From the NCBI GenBank assembly GCA_025765595.1, contig JAIVFH010000161.1, positions 1 through 61,387 on the forward strand: a stretch of 61,387 nt of DNA. The letters run 5' to 3'. Position numbers and translations under genes: made by a program. Below the pieces are notes generated by a model that worked only from the letters and a program-made list of their open reading frames with translations, ran no database searches and was not told the DNA's origin. Shown here one piece after another: positions 31,505-43,158 of this stretch; positions within the stretch are counted from its first letter, which is position 1, and the number at the start of each line of letters is the position of its first letter. This stretch comes from Obelidium mucronatum. Taxonomy: Eukaryota > Chytridiomycota > Chytridiomycetes > Chytridiales > Chytriomycetaceae.

Positions 31505-32733
31505 TTATTGATGAATTATAGCATTAAATGGAACTTCGACTCCAGCGCTAAGCCAGGAACAACGATATTCAGGCATTTTGGCCAAAGATGGGAAGACCGA
31601 GTCAATCCAGAAGTCCTCCTTCGGCGGAAACTCCTTAAACTCCTCAATAGCAACGCCATCATCGACCATTAGAGCATTATCCCATTCTGGAGGTCGATCT
31701 GCCTGGCGGCCATTCCAACGTGCGTGATACCCGACGTAAATCCAAGATTTACGTTTTTCATTCCGACAACTGTACGGAATCACCACATATTTCACGCCAT
31801 CAACAACTACCCAGCGATATGGAATCTTGAAAGCGTTTTGATTTTCCAGCTCATGTACTCTGGCTTCGAGGCTGGAGTTCTGAACTGAGAGACAGGCGAC
31901 TTTGTCTTCAAGGACGCCGCGGACGTTGTCTTGAGTTGACAAAGAGCTAAATTTGTCTTCGAGAGACTCTGCTAAAGCCATTGGTAAGTAAGTATTAGGA
32001 CGCGACATTTGAAAGTGAAATACTAACCGTCAATGTCAGCGCAAGAGTTCCGATTAGCCAAAATGGCAACCTCGGGCTGCTTAGCCTTCGAAAACGCTTC
32101 CTCTTCGATGATACTCTGGTAGGCGTGCTTTTTTTTGGAGGGTTTGATTCGTTGTACACGCCATGGTTCAGGAAGCCGGATTCCACCACCAACGTATTTC
32201 ACCCCATTCATTGTCGTACTCCAATGAGGTTCATTAATCCTGTCTGTTAGGTATTCGATTACGCGCTGTCTAAAGTGGGTAACGATTTCCCAATCAAGGA
32301 CCTTGTCGTCGTCGCCGATTTCCTTCCGTTTTCCATCCTCAAAAAAGTGTAATTTACTGATACGCATCAGTATAAAGAGCATGGGGTTGCGTGATGCGAG
32401 ATTGTAATTGTCCGACGTCAACAACCTGGACAAGCAACATTAACAACTGTGCTCGAAACGCAAGAAAAAGCCTTACCCGCAAATTCCGACTTTCATTCTT
32501 TCCTGAGAGAGCCGATATGCCGCGCTTGGTTGGTTTGGCAGTGCAAGAACAGATTTAAACGCCCTCTCTGTCTTAAACCCACCGCACGCGGCAACAGCAA
32601 GACACTGGGCGACTCGATTCTGCCATGAGCCATTGGGAAACTCGGAATATTTTTGAAGCATTGATTGGACTCCTTTCAAATCTGGATACGTTTGTTCCAG
32701 CGTCAAGTCGTCTGAAAGAAGACCTCCTTCTGG
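31505..32733 (-). CDS. Element cargo: coiled-coil protein of unknown family, N-terminus unresolved
   Basis: Three main exons join in phase: 32477-32733, 32028-32425 and 31505-31968 (introns 51 and 59 nt), coding 372 residues. One or more tiny 5' exons upstream of 32733, around 32760-32900, are likely (for example an 18-nt exon reading SRQIAL), but I cannot fix the start. The protein has two related segments: MNGVKYVGGGIRLPEPWRVQ and VVDGVKYVVIPYSCRNEKRK with WIYVGYHARW. Between them is a coiled coil (LEDKFSSLSTQDNVRGVLED, SSLEARVHELENQ). No enzyme motif or signal peptide is seen. The gene lies between the minisatellites and the recombinase, within the element, on the same strand as both. Confidence 0.55.
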
Positions 32734-33371
32734 CTGTTTAAAAACATATTAACACATATCAAGATGATAAAAAGAAGGGATGGATATACCAAGGCGATCT
32801 GGCGAGACTGTGGTTGAGACAACATTAGCAAAGATTTTGGCCAGATTTTGGATTATTCCATACCTCTCCACTTGCATCTGTTTCGAAAAGAGGAAAGCTA
32901 TGTTATCAAGAGTTTATACTATTAGCTGTTGACTCAAATACTCATCATTACTGGCAGAGTACGTGATCAAATGCAGAGAGCTTGTCGACAGGAGTACAAC
33001 TCAGCCTCATCTATGCCTTGAAACTTCAAGAATTAAATAATATTTATCAATTTGGGAATGAATTCAAGTGCATGGTTAATTATTGGTGAGTGATGGCCTT
33101 TTTTGAACTTGACGATTCTCACCAATTGTACCAGAAGCGACCGAAAGCCCATATTTAAGAAATAACAATAATTACGCACGAAATGTTGGCTCTTAAATTC
33201 TTAGGTGTTTTGAATGTTGCAGTCATGAGTTATACTGGCATTGAGGGGAAAAGAAACATGTCGCATGCAATAAACCGGCATCAAGAATGCCAATTCCGCC
33301 CAAACCAAGTACAATCACAATTTTTATAGTATTCCAATTGATTCTGATGCAATTTGGGATTATGCCAAAAA

Positions 33372-33613
33372 ATGTTTTTATTGGTCATATTCCTTCCAGT
33401 TGCAACATTGGTAAAATGCACACAACTCACCGGAACCTGGTCTGATCCCAATAAAACTTCATACTTTCACTATTTATACTATATTGCATCAGATAATATG
33501 GTCCATGTACGTGTTTTCCTATTTTTGGGGCTGTCCGTTCTCAGGTATTCCACTCAAAAGGCTATAAGGAAGGATTCAAACCGCAATCCTACCATGAGCC
33601 CTATAAAAACTGA
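33372..33613 (+). CDS. Possible small secreted protein, 67 residues
   Basis: Two exons (33372-33506 and 33545-33613) with a 38-nt intron give 67 residues. The N-terminus MFLLVIFLPVATLVKCTQLT is a good signal peptide, followed by GTWSDPN and, after the splice, VFHSKGYKEGFKPQSYHEPY. No family is recognised. The intron is short and the call rests on the signal peptide and phase only. The rest of 32734-33371 holds nothing I can support except possible 5' exons of the neighbouring gene. Confidence 0.3.
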
Positions 33614-33767
33614 TTTCTTTTATATTATCAAATGATTCTATCAGCTCTTTTGGCTGTTTTGTGCAGTATAAATTATCAAGGTGTGGCCAGGTATGGTGGC
33701 CTCAGATCCACCACCCACTTTCAACCATTGCATTGGAAACATTCAACAACTAATCAAATGATTTTTA

Positions 33768-36700
33768 TTAATTTTCTTCCATTGTTTCTTGGTTTGTATT
33801 GCAAGCGGCCGCACAAGCCTCCTTCACTTTTTTGTCACTCAGGGAAATATTGTTGACCAATTTTTTATGATTATCATGCCTTTGCATTCTTGACAAGAAC
33901 ACAGACACATTTCCAGAGCAGTGTTGATCAAGACAGTGAAGGGTTGGGTGCACATGCCTTGCCCAAAACCCTTGAGCCCGAGTCGTCAGCTCACTAGTGG
34001 TATCAAATGATGATCTCAACTGTCGGAACTTAATTATAAGTTCTTCCAAAGACAGGCCCTTCAATTTGGATGCCGTCAGCCCTTCTAAATCGTTTCCACC
34101 ATCTGCAACGGACTTTCGAACAATTTGGGATCGCTTTGGTTTCTTCAAGACAGGTTCTTGGGCTGATGAAGAGCCATCCAGACGACGCTTGCTGGTGCTT
34201 GCAGTCTCGGGAAGGGTTTGCTGAGGCAAAGTAGCAAAAGGCACAGACACAAGTGGCTCCATTCCAACAAAGCTGGACACAGGTGCAATGTCATTGAATG
34301 CTGGAAGGAGCTTGCATGGCTTGAAAAACGAGTCTCTGTAGTGTGCAATTGGGTTTGTAATGAGATCCTCTGGGGGCGGCGAATCCATAGTAAAGAATGG
34401 GCAAAGAACTGCCATAATAGCAGTCATTCGAGACTCTCGAGATATATTCCAAGAGATGGTGACTGTCCGAACTCGATCCAGAGTTTCAGTCTCAAACTTG
34501 TCTTCTCCAACAGGAACACTGGGAAACTCTTGCAGGCTTCGGTATTTCCCAATAAAACCCGCATAACAAGTATTCCAGTCCAGGGAAGTATGGAACATGG
34601 CCCGAAGCCTTTCCAGATGCCATGTAGGTAATGTCTCCGGAAACTCTATTTCCAAAACCCCAAGCCCAATCCTTTGGACCAATGGCGTAAGTTCTTCCAA
34701 GGTTGTGGTTTTACTGCTTCCCTTTGGACATGTCTTTGTCAAGACTTCCGACTCAACTGAATCACTGCCTGATTCCTGCACTGATTCTATAGGAGTTTCT
34801 ACAATGTTTTCTCCAGCTGTATCAGTGAGTTTGCTTTCCCTGTTATTGGAGTTTTCTTGGCTCTCAGTATTGTCTTCGGCAACCCCACCTGAGTAGCAGC
34901 CACCAATTCCCCCATCATCATCAATCTCATCATCAATTTCATTATATTCCTCGTCCTGATCACTCTCGTATTCCGGTTCTTCTTCTTGCCAAGCTTGTTC
35001 CGCTGCCTCGGCAGCCATTTTTTCCACCTCAACCACTCCCGCACAAGCCTCAACTTCTATTCTAGCTCTCATCAACAAAGCCAGCAAGGCGTCTTTATCA
35101 CCAACACTGAGCGTTTTTCCAACAAGATTCACCAACAAAGAATCCACCTGAACTTGAAAGGAGTCTTGGTTCAACGACTCCAGAATTCGTGTCCAGAAGT
35201 ACTGATGCCATCGAAGACCAGTCAATTTACAGTTATCGAGTCGTATTCCACAATTCCGAACACAGAAAGCCTTTGCTAGATCCAACGGATGCTTGAAAGG
35301 ATTGTCGATTATGGCCCGCGCTGTGGTGGTCTGTCCCAAATAAATGGATTTCCACACCATTTTTAAACCTGTATCTTGGCCGCATTGTCTCCAAATTTCT
35401 AGAAGTGTAGCATTGTCTTCCTTGTATCGCATCGATGTGTTCATGGTCTTGTGCCGCGCCCCAAGAGCCATATCAATATCCGATGCTTGAGAAAATGCGG
35501 CAAGTAGAAAGTACGTTTTTCGAAACGTGTGAGTGCCAAATATTCTTGGCCGGTCCACCATTTGCGGCATGTACGGCTGAGGGAGCTCGTCGTTGGCCAC
35601 GGCTTGAAACTCCGAAGGATCCTGAAATTCCGCTGCCCCAAATACATGATGCAAGCCTTCGCGAATCTCTTCCATGAAATCATTGTCAGATATTCGGTCT
35701 CGAATGATGCCGTCGGCTGGTTGGGTGGCCTTGAATCTTTCCCACTCAAGTTTCGATGGAAACAGGAAACCGCCCTTGCAATCGAGCTGATGAATATGGG
35801 CAAGAACGTGCCGAACCGGATCCAACTCAGGGTTTTCGAAATCGGCCCAAGCAATCAGGTACACTGGATGTGTGTCAGTTTTCCCCTGAAGACACAAAAG
35901 TTAAAGCAGCCATTGTCACAAGAAAACACACCTGTATTTCAAAACAAAGACCGTGAACCACCACTTTTCCGTTTGGAGCTTGCACAACTGGCGAAACAGC
36001 CAAGTGTATGTGCTTCATCTGGATTTTACACAGCTCATCCATCCGCAGCCCCAACTTTGACGCCAACAGACTCATGACCCACTGTTGGGAGCTCCAAAAG
36101 CTCCCTTTATCCATTAAATACTTACGCCACTTTAACAGCTCATGAGGTAACAAGGGGCTATCCCCATTGGGTGCATGCGCACTGAGCTCCGCCTTCAAAT
36201 TCTTCAAGCCATCCATGGCAACTGTCGAAAAACGAGCATTTCCAGTTCGTTTTGGGCGGGGATTGGCTCGATGGTCTTGGCATCCAGAACTTCCGCGAGA
36301 ATCCATCAAATTGAAGCAAGGAAGGCACTGTTCAACGTATGGCATATTTCTTGGATGACCGCGATTCTTGTGGATGGCTGCAACGGTGGCGTAGACTTGC
36401 TGACCAGAGTTTGCATCCTTCCAGGCTCCAGTTCGTATCAGTGCTTCGCCGAAGACGTCAAAGACCGGATCCCCGTTGCTTCTCGTAAGCGGCTCACCGG
36501 CTACTCCAGACTTCCATTTCAGGAACAGTTGGATGCTTTCTGGATTCATTGCGGGAACGACTTGGTCAAACTGTTTGGGTTGCATAATCAAGCAAGACTC
36601 GAAGTCGCCGATCATTGCAAAAAAGAACTCCAGACCACAGGCAATGGATCGATACTGCTTCAAACCTTGAGGGTTTTTTGGTGTTGTATCCAAGATTGGT

Positions 36701-37302
36701 GTCTCTCGGCAATCTTTATGGATCGTCAGGTGATACTTCTTCATCGCTGCGGCGACACCTGTCTAAATGTTAAAACCGATTAAAATAATAAACATGACGA
36801 TACCTCTTGTTTTAAGCCATTGTAATTCCGGGGATGCTTTGTAGATATTGTTTTTCGGACGTGGACGTTTGGTGTACTTCATGGGTCGATCGATGGTCTT
36901 CGGAATCGCCGGTTTTCTTCCCTTTCCTTTTGTTTTTGATTGCGGCGGCGTTTTATTGGTTTTTTTGACGCCGTTGGTTTGTGCCCCAGTTGTCGAAGTC
37001 GTTGCCGAAGTGGTCCCCAACGCTGCCGATCCACCAACCGATCCACCAACAACCTGTTGCGCGATTGAACCAGAGCCAACTGCGTCAGAGCTATTGCGCT
37101 CACTTGGATCGTCAAGCTCGTTGTCTGATGCATCGTCTTCGAAATCGCTCTCGCCATCATTATTGTCAACTGTGGGATCGTCCGAAAGATTTCCAGAATA
37201 GACTAGCTCGTCGACCGAAAATAAAGACCCTTTGTAAAGCACTGCTTTTCCTTTCATCTTGTCCGCTTGATTGTCATTCAGTTGTGCCATGTCCGGATTC
37301 AA
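33768..37302 (-). CDS. Crypton-like tyrosine recombinase
   Basis: Three exons (36804-37302, 35932-36758, 33768-35885; introns 45 and 46 nt) give 1,147 residues. The first 165 are acidic and then Ser/Thr/Lys-rich, likely a DNA-binding tail (KGKGRKPAIPKTIDRPMKYT). The recombinase core carries all tetrad residues: Arg about 404 in LGLRMDELCKIQ, His561 and Arg564 in GTHTFRKTYF, His587 in ALGARHKTMN and the nucleophile Tyr596 in TSMRYKEDN. The C-terminal 550 residues hold an acidic tract and a conserved-looking end of unknown role; I do not see a GCR1_C domain clearly. Being intact, it should be able to cut and join DNA through a 3' phosphotyrosine. It ends just inside the right edge of the element. 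Confidence 0.85.
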
Positions 37303-37377
37303 ATTTTTTCCTATGTGCCTAGACGGACATTTAGACGATATTTTAGACGAAATTTTACCCCACTAGATGGTAGGGAG

Positions 37378-37400
37378 AATAACCACTATACAACTACTGC
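37378..37400 (-). pseudogene. 5' part of the split tRNA-Gly(UCC) gene
   Basis: On the minus strand this reads GCAGTAGTTGTATAGTGGTT and then ATT, the first 23 nt of the intact tRNA-Gly at 49650. The last 5 nt duplicate the AATAA (plus strand) found at 28860-28864. Without the rest of the gene it cannot form a tRNA. Confidence 0.9.
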
Positions 37401-37775
37401 TGTTGTTTCATAGCCAAAACTGGCAACTTAGTATCAATGACACATTCTTCACTGGTACAGCGTGATAGCGAGGTTGAGAGAGCAGTGCTTCGATTCTTCT
37501 AAGGGATTTTACGGGAGGTTGATCCATATCACGTGCCAATGCCGACATTGTTGAAGTTCTTTTGAAAGACGAGCGCGTGGACCCTTCCTTGGAGATCCAC
37601 GAATGCAACTTCGTGGGAGCCTTGGATTAGACGGAAGAATCCGATGCCTATCTCGAAATGATCATCCCCGCATCATTGAGTTGTTGGACGAGAGAAGAGA
37701 GAATGTGTCATTTTTTGACCGGGAGAGAATCGATGTTTGACTTTTTTAATGGAAGAACGGCGCGATCGATGAAAG
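37401..37775. other. Intergenic; short similarity to 47030-47090
   Basis: No gene is supported. The stretch around 37455-37515 (AGCGAGGTTGAGAGAGCAGT, then GATTCTTC) resembles 47045-47095 (AGCGAGATTGCGAGAGCAGC, then GATTCTTC), so both may be relics of one sequence. A 66-codon minus-strand ORF spans it without family features. Confidence 0.4.
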
Positions 37776-38768
37776 TTACTCAGTGATCTTCCTTCTTCCC
37801 AAATCAATACCTCCGTTTTCCCACAAGAATATCCAATCCACAATCCACCAGGGCAACGCCGCCTTCAATGCAATCACCAAATATCCCATCAACCCAACGA
37901 CATACCGATCTGCCGGTGCTTTCAATCGAACTGCGTTCAGAATCACATTCACAACCTGTCGTGGATTCATTGTCATAAAGTCATTTCCAACCTGAGCAGC
38001 TTTCACCCTCCGTTCCGTAATTGTAGGTTTGCCGTAAGCCGTTTTTACTTCCTCCGACGCCTTTTCAAACTCTGCATCCTGTTGTTCTGCTTGGTCTGCC
38101 ACTAAAATCGGTGTCCGCGCAAAGCTGGGCTCAATCACTGTTGCCTTGATGCCAAACTGCGACAATTCCACTCTTGCGACTTCAGTCAATACACGAACAG
38201 CGTGTTTGGACGCGGAATAGGCAGATAACAAAGGTACTGGAATGCGACCAGCGATACTTGAGATTGTAATGATTCGTGGAAATATCATACGAGAGGTAGT
38301 TTGGTGGTGCTTTTGCGAAAGAGCAAACTGACGCAGTGAGGGAATAAAAGCACGCATCATTCGCAGAACCCCAAAGTAATTGACTTCCATGACGGATTTA
38401 TGGGACTCGAATGATAAGATTTCCAGCGGTAAAGCGGCTGCAATCCCAGCGTTGTTTATCATACAATAGATGCCTTCTGTCGGGCAGGTTTCAAGAACTT
38501 TTGCTTTAAATTCAGCGACGGATTCGTTGCTTGTAACATCGAGTTTCAAGGCTATAAGAGTTCCTGTGTATTTGGTTGGATTTGCCACCACCTTTGCTTC
38601 AAGAGTTTGTCTTCCTATATCACAAGATAAGCGTTTCCTAAAAATAATAATTTCAAAAATACCTGTGTTGGTATAGCATCCAGCGTAAACCGTCATTCCA
38701 TTCGATAGGAGGGCCAGGGTTGTGTCATGTCCAAATCCAGTATCGCCTGTTAAAACCAGCATTCTCAA
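37776..38768 (-). CDS. Short-chain dehydrogenase, retinol/hydroxysteroid dehydrogenase-like
   Basis: Two exons (38663-38768 and 37776-38614; intron 48 nt) give 314 residues. The NAD(P) motif is at the N-terminus: LVLTGDTGFGHDTTLAL (TGxxxGxG). Further SDR motifs: LKLDVTSNES, CMINNAGIA, ISSIAGR and the catalytic YSASK with an upstream Ser. The C-terminus has a hydrophobic region (GLMGYLVIALKAALPWWIVD) that may anchor it in the ER membrane, as in type II retinol dehydrogenases. The substrate is unknown. Confidence 0.88.
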   Translation of the reverse strand: MRMLVLTGDTGFGHDTTLALLSNGMTVYAGCYTNTGIFEIIIFRKRLSCDIGRQTLEAKVVANPTKYTGTLIALKLDVTSNESVAEFKAKVLETCPTEGIYCMINNAGIAAALPLEILSFESHKSVMEVNYFGVLRMMRAFIPSLRQFALSQKHHQTTSRMIFPRIITISSIAGRIPVPLLSAYSASKHAVRVLTEVARVELSQFGIKATVIEPSFARTPILVADQAEQQDAEFEKASEEVKTAYGKPTITERRVKAAQVGNDFMTMNPRQVVNVILNAVRLKAPADRYVVGLMGYLVIALKAALPWWIVDWIFLWENGGIDLGRRKITE

Positions 38769-39022
38769 TCTTCAAGAATTGAGTTGCGAAGATAGTTTCA
38801 AACAAACGCACATCCAGAGATAACAACAGCTTTCTTCTTGAGAAGCTGATGCGCAATCCAACGCCTTCCAAGTAGCCATCCAATTATCCAGAACATTTCA
38901 AACATTAAAATCCCTAATTATTTACCTATAGGAATAATTACTATTTTGTTCGTGCTTTATTCTAATAATGCAGCTCGGTCAGAACGATGAAAGACGTGCC
39001 CAGAATAGATCCTCCGCTGTCA

Positions 39023-40572
39023 TTAGACGTGATCCAAAAACTCAGTGGCAATAATTTGACTGACAAAGTCGTCACTCAAAGTTTGAACTTCAGCAGCAAC
39101 AAAATGTAGCATATCATCCAAAAGTTCATCGGCCATTCTGTAATTCAGTGGTAAAGATGATGCGTGAGTTTGGAGTAAAAGAAACCTAAATTCACACTCA
39201 ACAGTTGAATGGCGTCTATTGGCTCAAATTCCGGATTTCCTAAATACCCTAAACTTTTGATTCTGTTAAATCTCTCTCTCCCTTTCCTGATTGATGTAGC
39301 TAGACGCGATGGAACCGTGATGCGTGTTGGTTGAGATATTGTGGTTTGCATTTCCGCGTCTTGTGTATTAAATGGAGGCTGTGGCGAAGTCCCACGAGAC
39401 GGATGGGTTACGTGCTGAATAATGATAGCTTCCTCGTCATTCTGGTCCAGAGCTTCATCTCCAGCGTGATTCAGTTGGTGATCTGGTTGAATATTTTCTG
39501 AAATTGTTGTATCTGTCAATCGATTTGCGGTTTGAGGCGCGATATCAAAGATTGTAATCTGTTGGTCCGTTTGGAGTTTCCAAGGTGTTGGTTTCCCGGT
39601 TGTTGGAGCGGTATAACTAGATGAGCCGTAGAGCTTCAAAATTCCATCCTCGTCTTCATCCTCTTGCTTCCGTGGGACAGATCGGACAGGCGAAGGGGAC
39701 CTGGACACTTTGTACAATGCACTCATTCCTCGCGGAGGGCTCTGAGCAGATATATCCAAGTTCTGATTCGTTACTGAGGCCAAGAAATCATCCAACGCGT
39801 AATCGAGCGAAACACCCTCCTCATTCAACGCGTCCTGGTTTGGATCTCCTGTTTGATCCAGACTCCATGAAGCGATGGCAGCTTGATTCGCGAGACGCCG
39901 CTTCTCCTTCAACTTTTGAAGCCTTTTTTCCTTTTTTATTCTTTCTTGCAGGACAAGTTCTTGCAGCCGTAGTTTCTCAGCTTCCATTCTCCCAGTTGCT
40001 TCAACAAGACGCGCATCAGATTCCTGTAGTTTCTGACGCGTTGTTGCGGCGTCTTTTGTTTTGTTTCTGGAAGTGAGTCCAGTTGAGGATGTTGTTGCAA
40101 GGGCTGTGAGAGACGACCGAGTTGTAGTGACAAAGTCATGCGGAGGTTTATGGCGGGTGACTCTGGCTGTGGGACCCAGAAGCACTGGAGACTTGTTTGA
40201 GTTTCTTGATGGAACCCGCTGAGGAGACATAGATTGGCGGGTCGAGACTCGAGGTTGAGGCTGATGTTGTTTGAGAGCCTGTTTCGTCTTTGGAAAAACA
40301 TTGATTGTTGTTGGGCCTGGTGTTATCACTGATACGACAGGAGGTTGTATTTCTGCCGGAAGAGCAGGGAGGGGAGTTTGATTCGCCTGCTTTTGAGGTG
40401 ATGATTGTTTCTTTGGAGCTGTGACCCCAATGATGGACTGCTTGAGACTGTTCAGCTGAAGCGTCTCCAGCACAGATTTAGATGTTTGTTTCATGGAAGA
40501 GAGCACCGAGAGCTCCTTCTGGACTAATTCAACAGCGAGCTGCTGTTTGGTTTTGGTCACACGTTTCATCAA
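39023..40572 (-). CDS. Coiled-coil protein of unknown function
   Basis: One long ORF (39145-40572, 475 codons) plus a likely last exon ending at 39023. The N-terminal half is Ser/Pro/Gln-rich and low in complexity. A coiled coil follows (EATGRMEAEKLRLQELVLQE, RIKKEKRLQKLKEKRRLAN), then Ser-Pro motifs (SRSPSPVRSV). The last exon most naturally reads MADELLDDMLHFVAAEVQTL to TEFLDHV. Reaching it in phase needs an intron that starts at a GTATTT inside the long ORF, about 39246. The shape recalls centriole or cilia proteins, but I cannot name a family. Only 25 bp separate its start from the stop of the ADH gene upstream on the same strand. Confidence 0.6.
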
Positions 40573-40597
40573 ATTGGAGCGTTTTTATTTCTGATTA

Positions 40598-42022
<1,425 letters not shown>

Positions 42023-42172
42023 TTTTCGATCGTTTTTGAAAATGGTACCTTTGCGAATTTCAAAGCATCCACAGTCAGAAGCTTTCGAATCGAGTAGAAA
42101 GAACTCGTGTATTTATTTATTCCGAATGCATTCTCCCAACTCCGGCACAACCACATATTTTGCAAGTTGTAT

Positions 42173-42999
42173 TTAATAGGTACAACAGCTGTTTGTGCTC
42201 TTAGCGGTCTTGTAGAACATTTTACTCTGCGATGAGAGTTGGTCCGAGCGTTGTACCAAGTCATCCAGGACCTCACCGCGGTTAAGAAGAGATTCCATTG
42301 TCTTATGCTAAAGTTAAAATTGGATAAGCATACTCCCAAACAAAAAAAAAAGAAACAGTAACCCTCAATATACCAAAACAATCTTGGTCTCGTCCAAGTC
42401 TCTCTGAACTCGCAGTAATGGATCCGCAGCATGTGGATCCTGAAACTTTGTCAACTGAGCCTTTAATTCGGGGTACTGAGTTCCCGTGCTTGCAGGATTT
42501 AAGGTTCCCCATTGAGAGGAAGGGAAGCGGGTGCTGAATTCTTCAAGAACCTTGTTTACGATTGTAAACGCAGAACGGGTGGGATATTCAATATCGGTGA
42601 CAATAACACCAGCCAGTCCATCGGATCGAACGTATACATGTCCAACGTACACTACGTAAAAACAGTGTTGAGCGCTGAGAGGGTCTTCCAAACAGTCTTT
42701 GAGGTGGTAAATCTAAATTGCCACTAAACTGTTTTGCTCTTCAATCTTTTGTCGCTGGCCTCGCTGAGTTCTTTCGACGGCTGTTTTGATAAAGAAGCCC
42801 AAAAACTCTTGAACACTGACGGATGGAGAGATTGCGGTGAGCAAAGGAGTGGTCAAATTAGAGACATGGTGGCTCTCTCAAGGCTGGTTGGGCCACTTTA
42901 CCTTCCTCTCTGGAAATAGTTGAACGAAGTAAGATCATGTTCGGCAGCAAGCAGGCGACCGGTGCTGTCGGAGATGGCAAGGGAAAACACTTTAGGCAT
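42173..42999 (-). CDS. YKT6: YKT6, R-SNARE with longin domain
   Basis: Four exons (42902-42999, 42730-42815, 42374-42651, 42173-42307) give 198 residues, as in other fungi. The N-terminal longin domain includes [28 protein letters not shown] and [19 protein letters not shown]. The SNARE helix is [20 protein letters not shown], with the zero-layer Arg in [20 protein letters not shown]. The end is NSCCTY, with adjacent cysteines for lipid attachment in place of a membrane anchor, the hallmark of Ykt6. It works in ER-Golgi, vacuolar and autophagic fusion. It is divergent from the TyrRS gene, with 159 bp between starts. Confidence 0.95.
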
Positions 43000-43158
43000 T
43001 TTGACGTTGAATTTGAAACAGCTTTTCAAAAGTTCCACGCTGATGATGGTGATGAGTTTCCATCCTTACAGCACAGAGAGCGATTTGTGTGGTTTAGCAG
43101 GACGGCGATTCGGAATTTGAATTGAGCGTGATTCATTCCTGCTGAAGGCAATAAAATC

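Larger units (their letters stand above)
28865..37377. mobile_element. Tyrosine-recombinase (Crypton-like) element inserted in tRNA-Gly
   Basis: An 8,513-bp segment lies between the two halves of a tRNA-Gly gene. The 5-bp AATAA at 28860-28864 is repeated at 37378-37382, so removing one copy and the segment restores the 72-nt tRNA exactly. The left end begins GAGATGATAC and the right end closes with GGTAGGGAG. TAGACG hexamers in one orientation lie near the left end (about 28889, 28907) and the right end (about 37320, 37333, 37346). The element encodes a tyrosine recombinase (33768-37302), two other minus-strand genes (28906-29501, 31505-32733) and perhaps a small plus-strand gene. It also has 15-bp minisatellites and a GC-rich island. 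Cryptons use tyrosine recombinases and leave short direct repeats; landing in a tRNA gene and this cargo load are the unusual features. Confidence 0.85.

Noticed and set aside
28811..37400. The split tRNA as a naturally permuted or trans-spliced tRNA gene
   Set aside because: The 5-bp duplication, the recombinase gene and the subterminal repeats explain it better as an insertion, and no intron-like bulge motif lies at the junctions.
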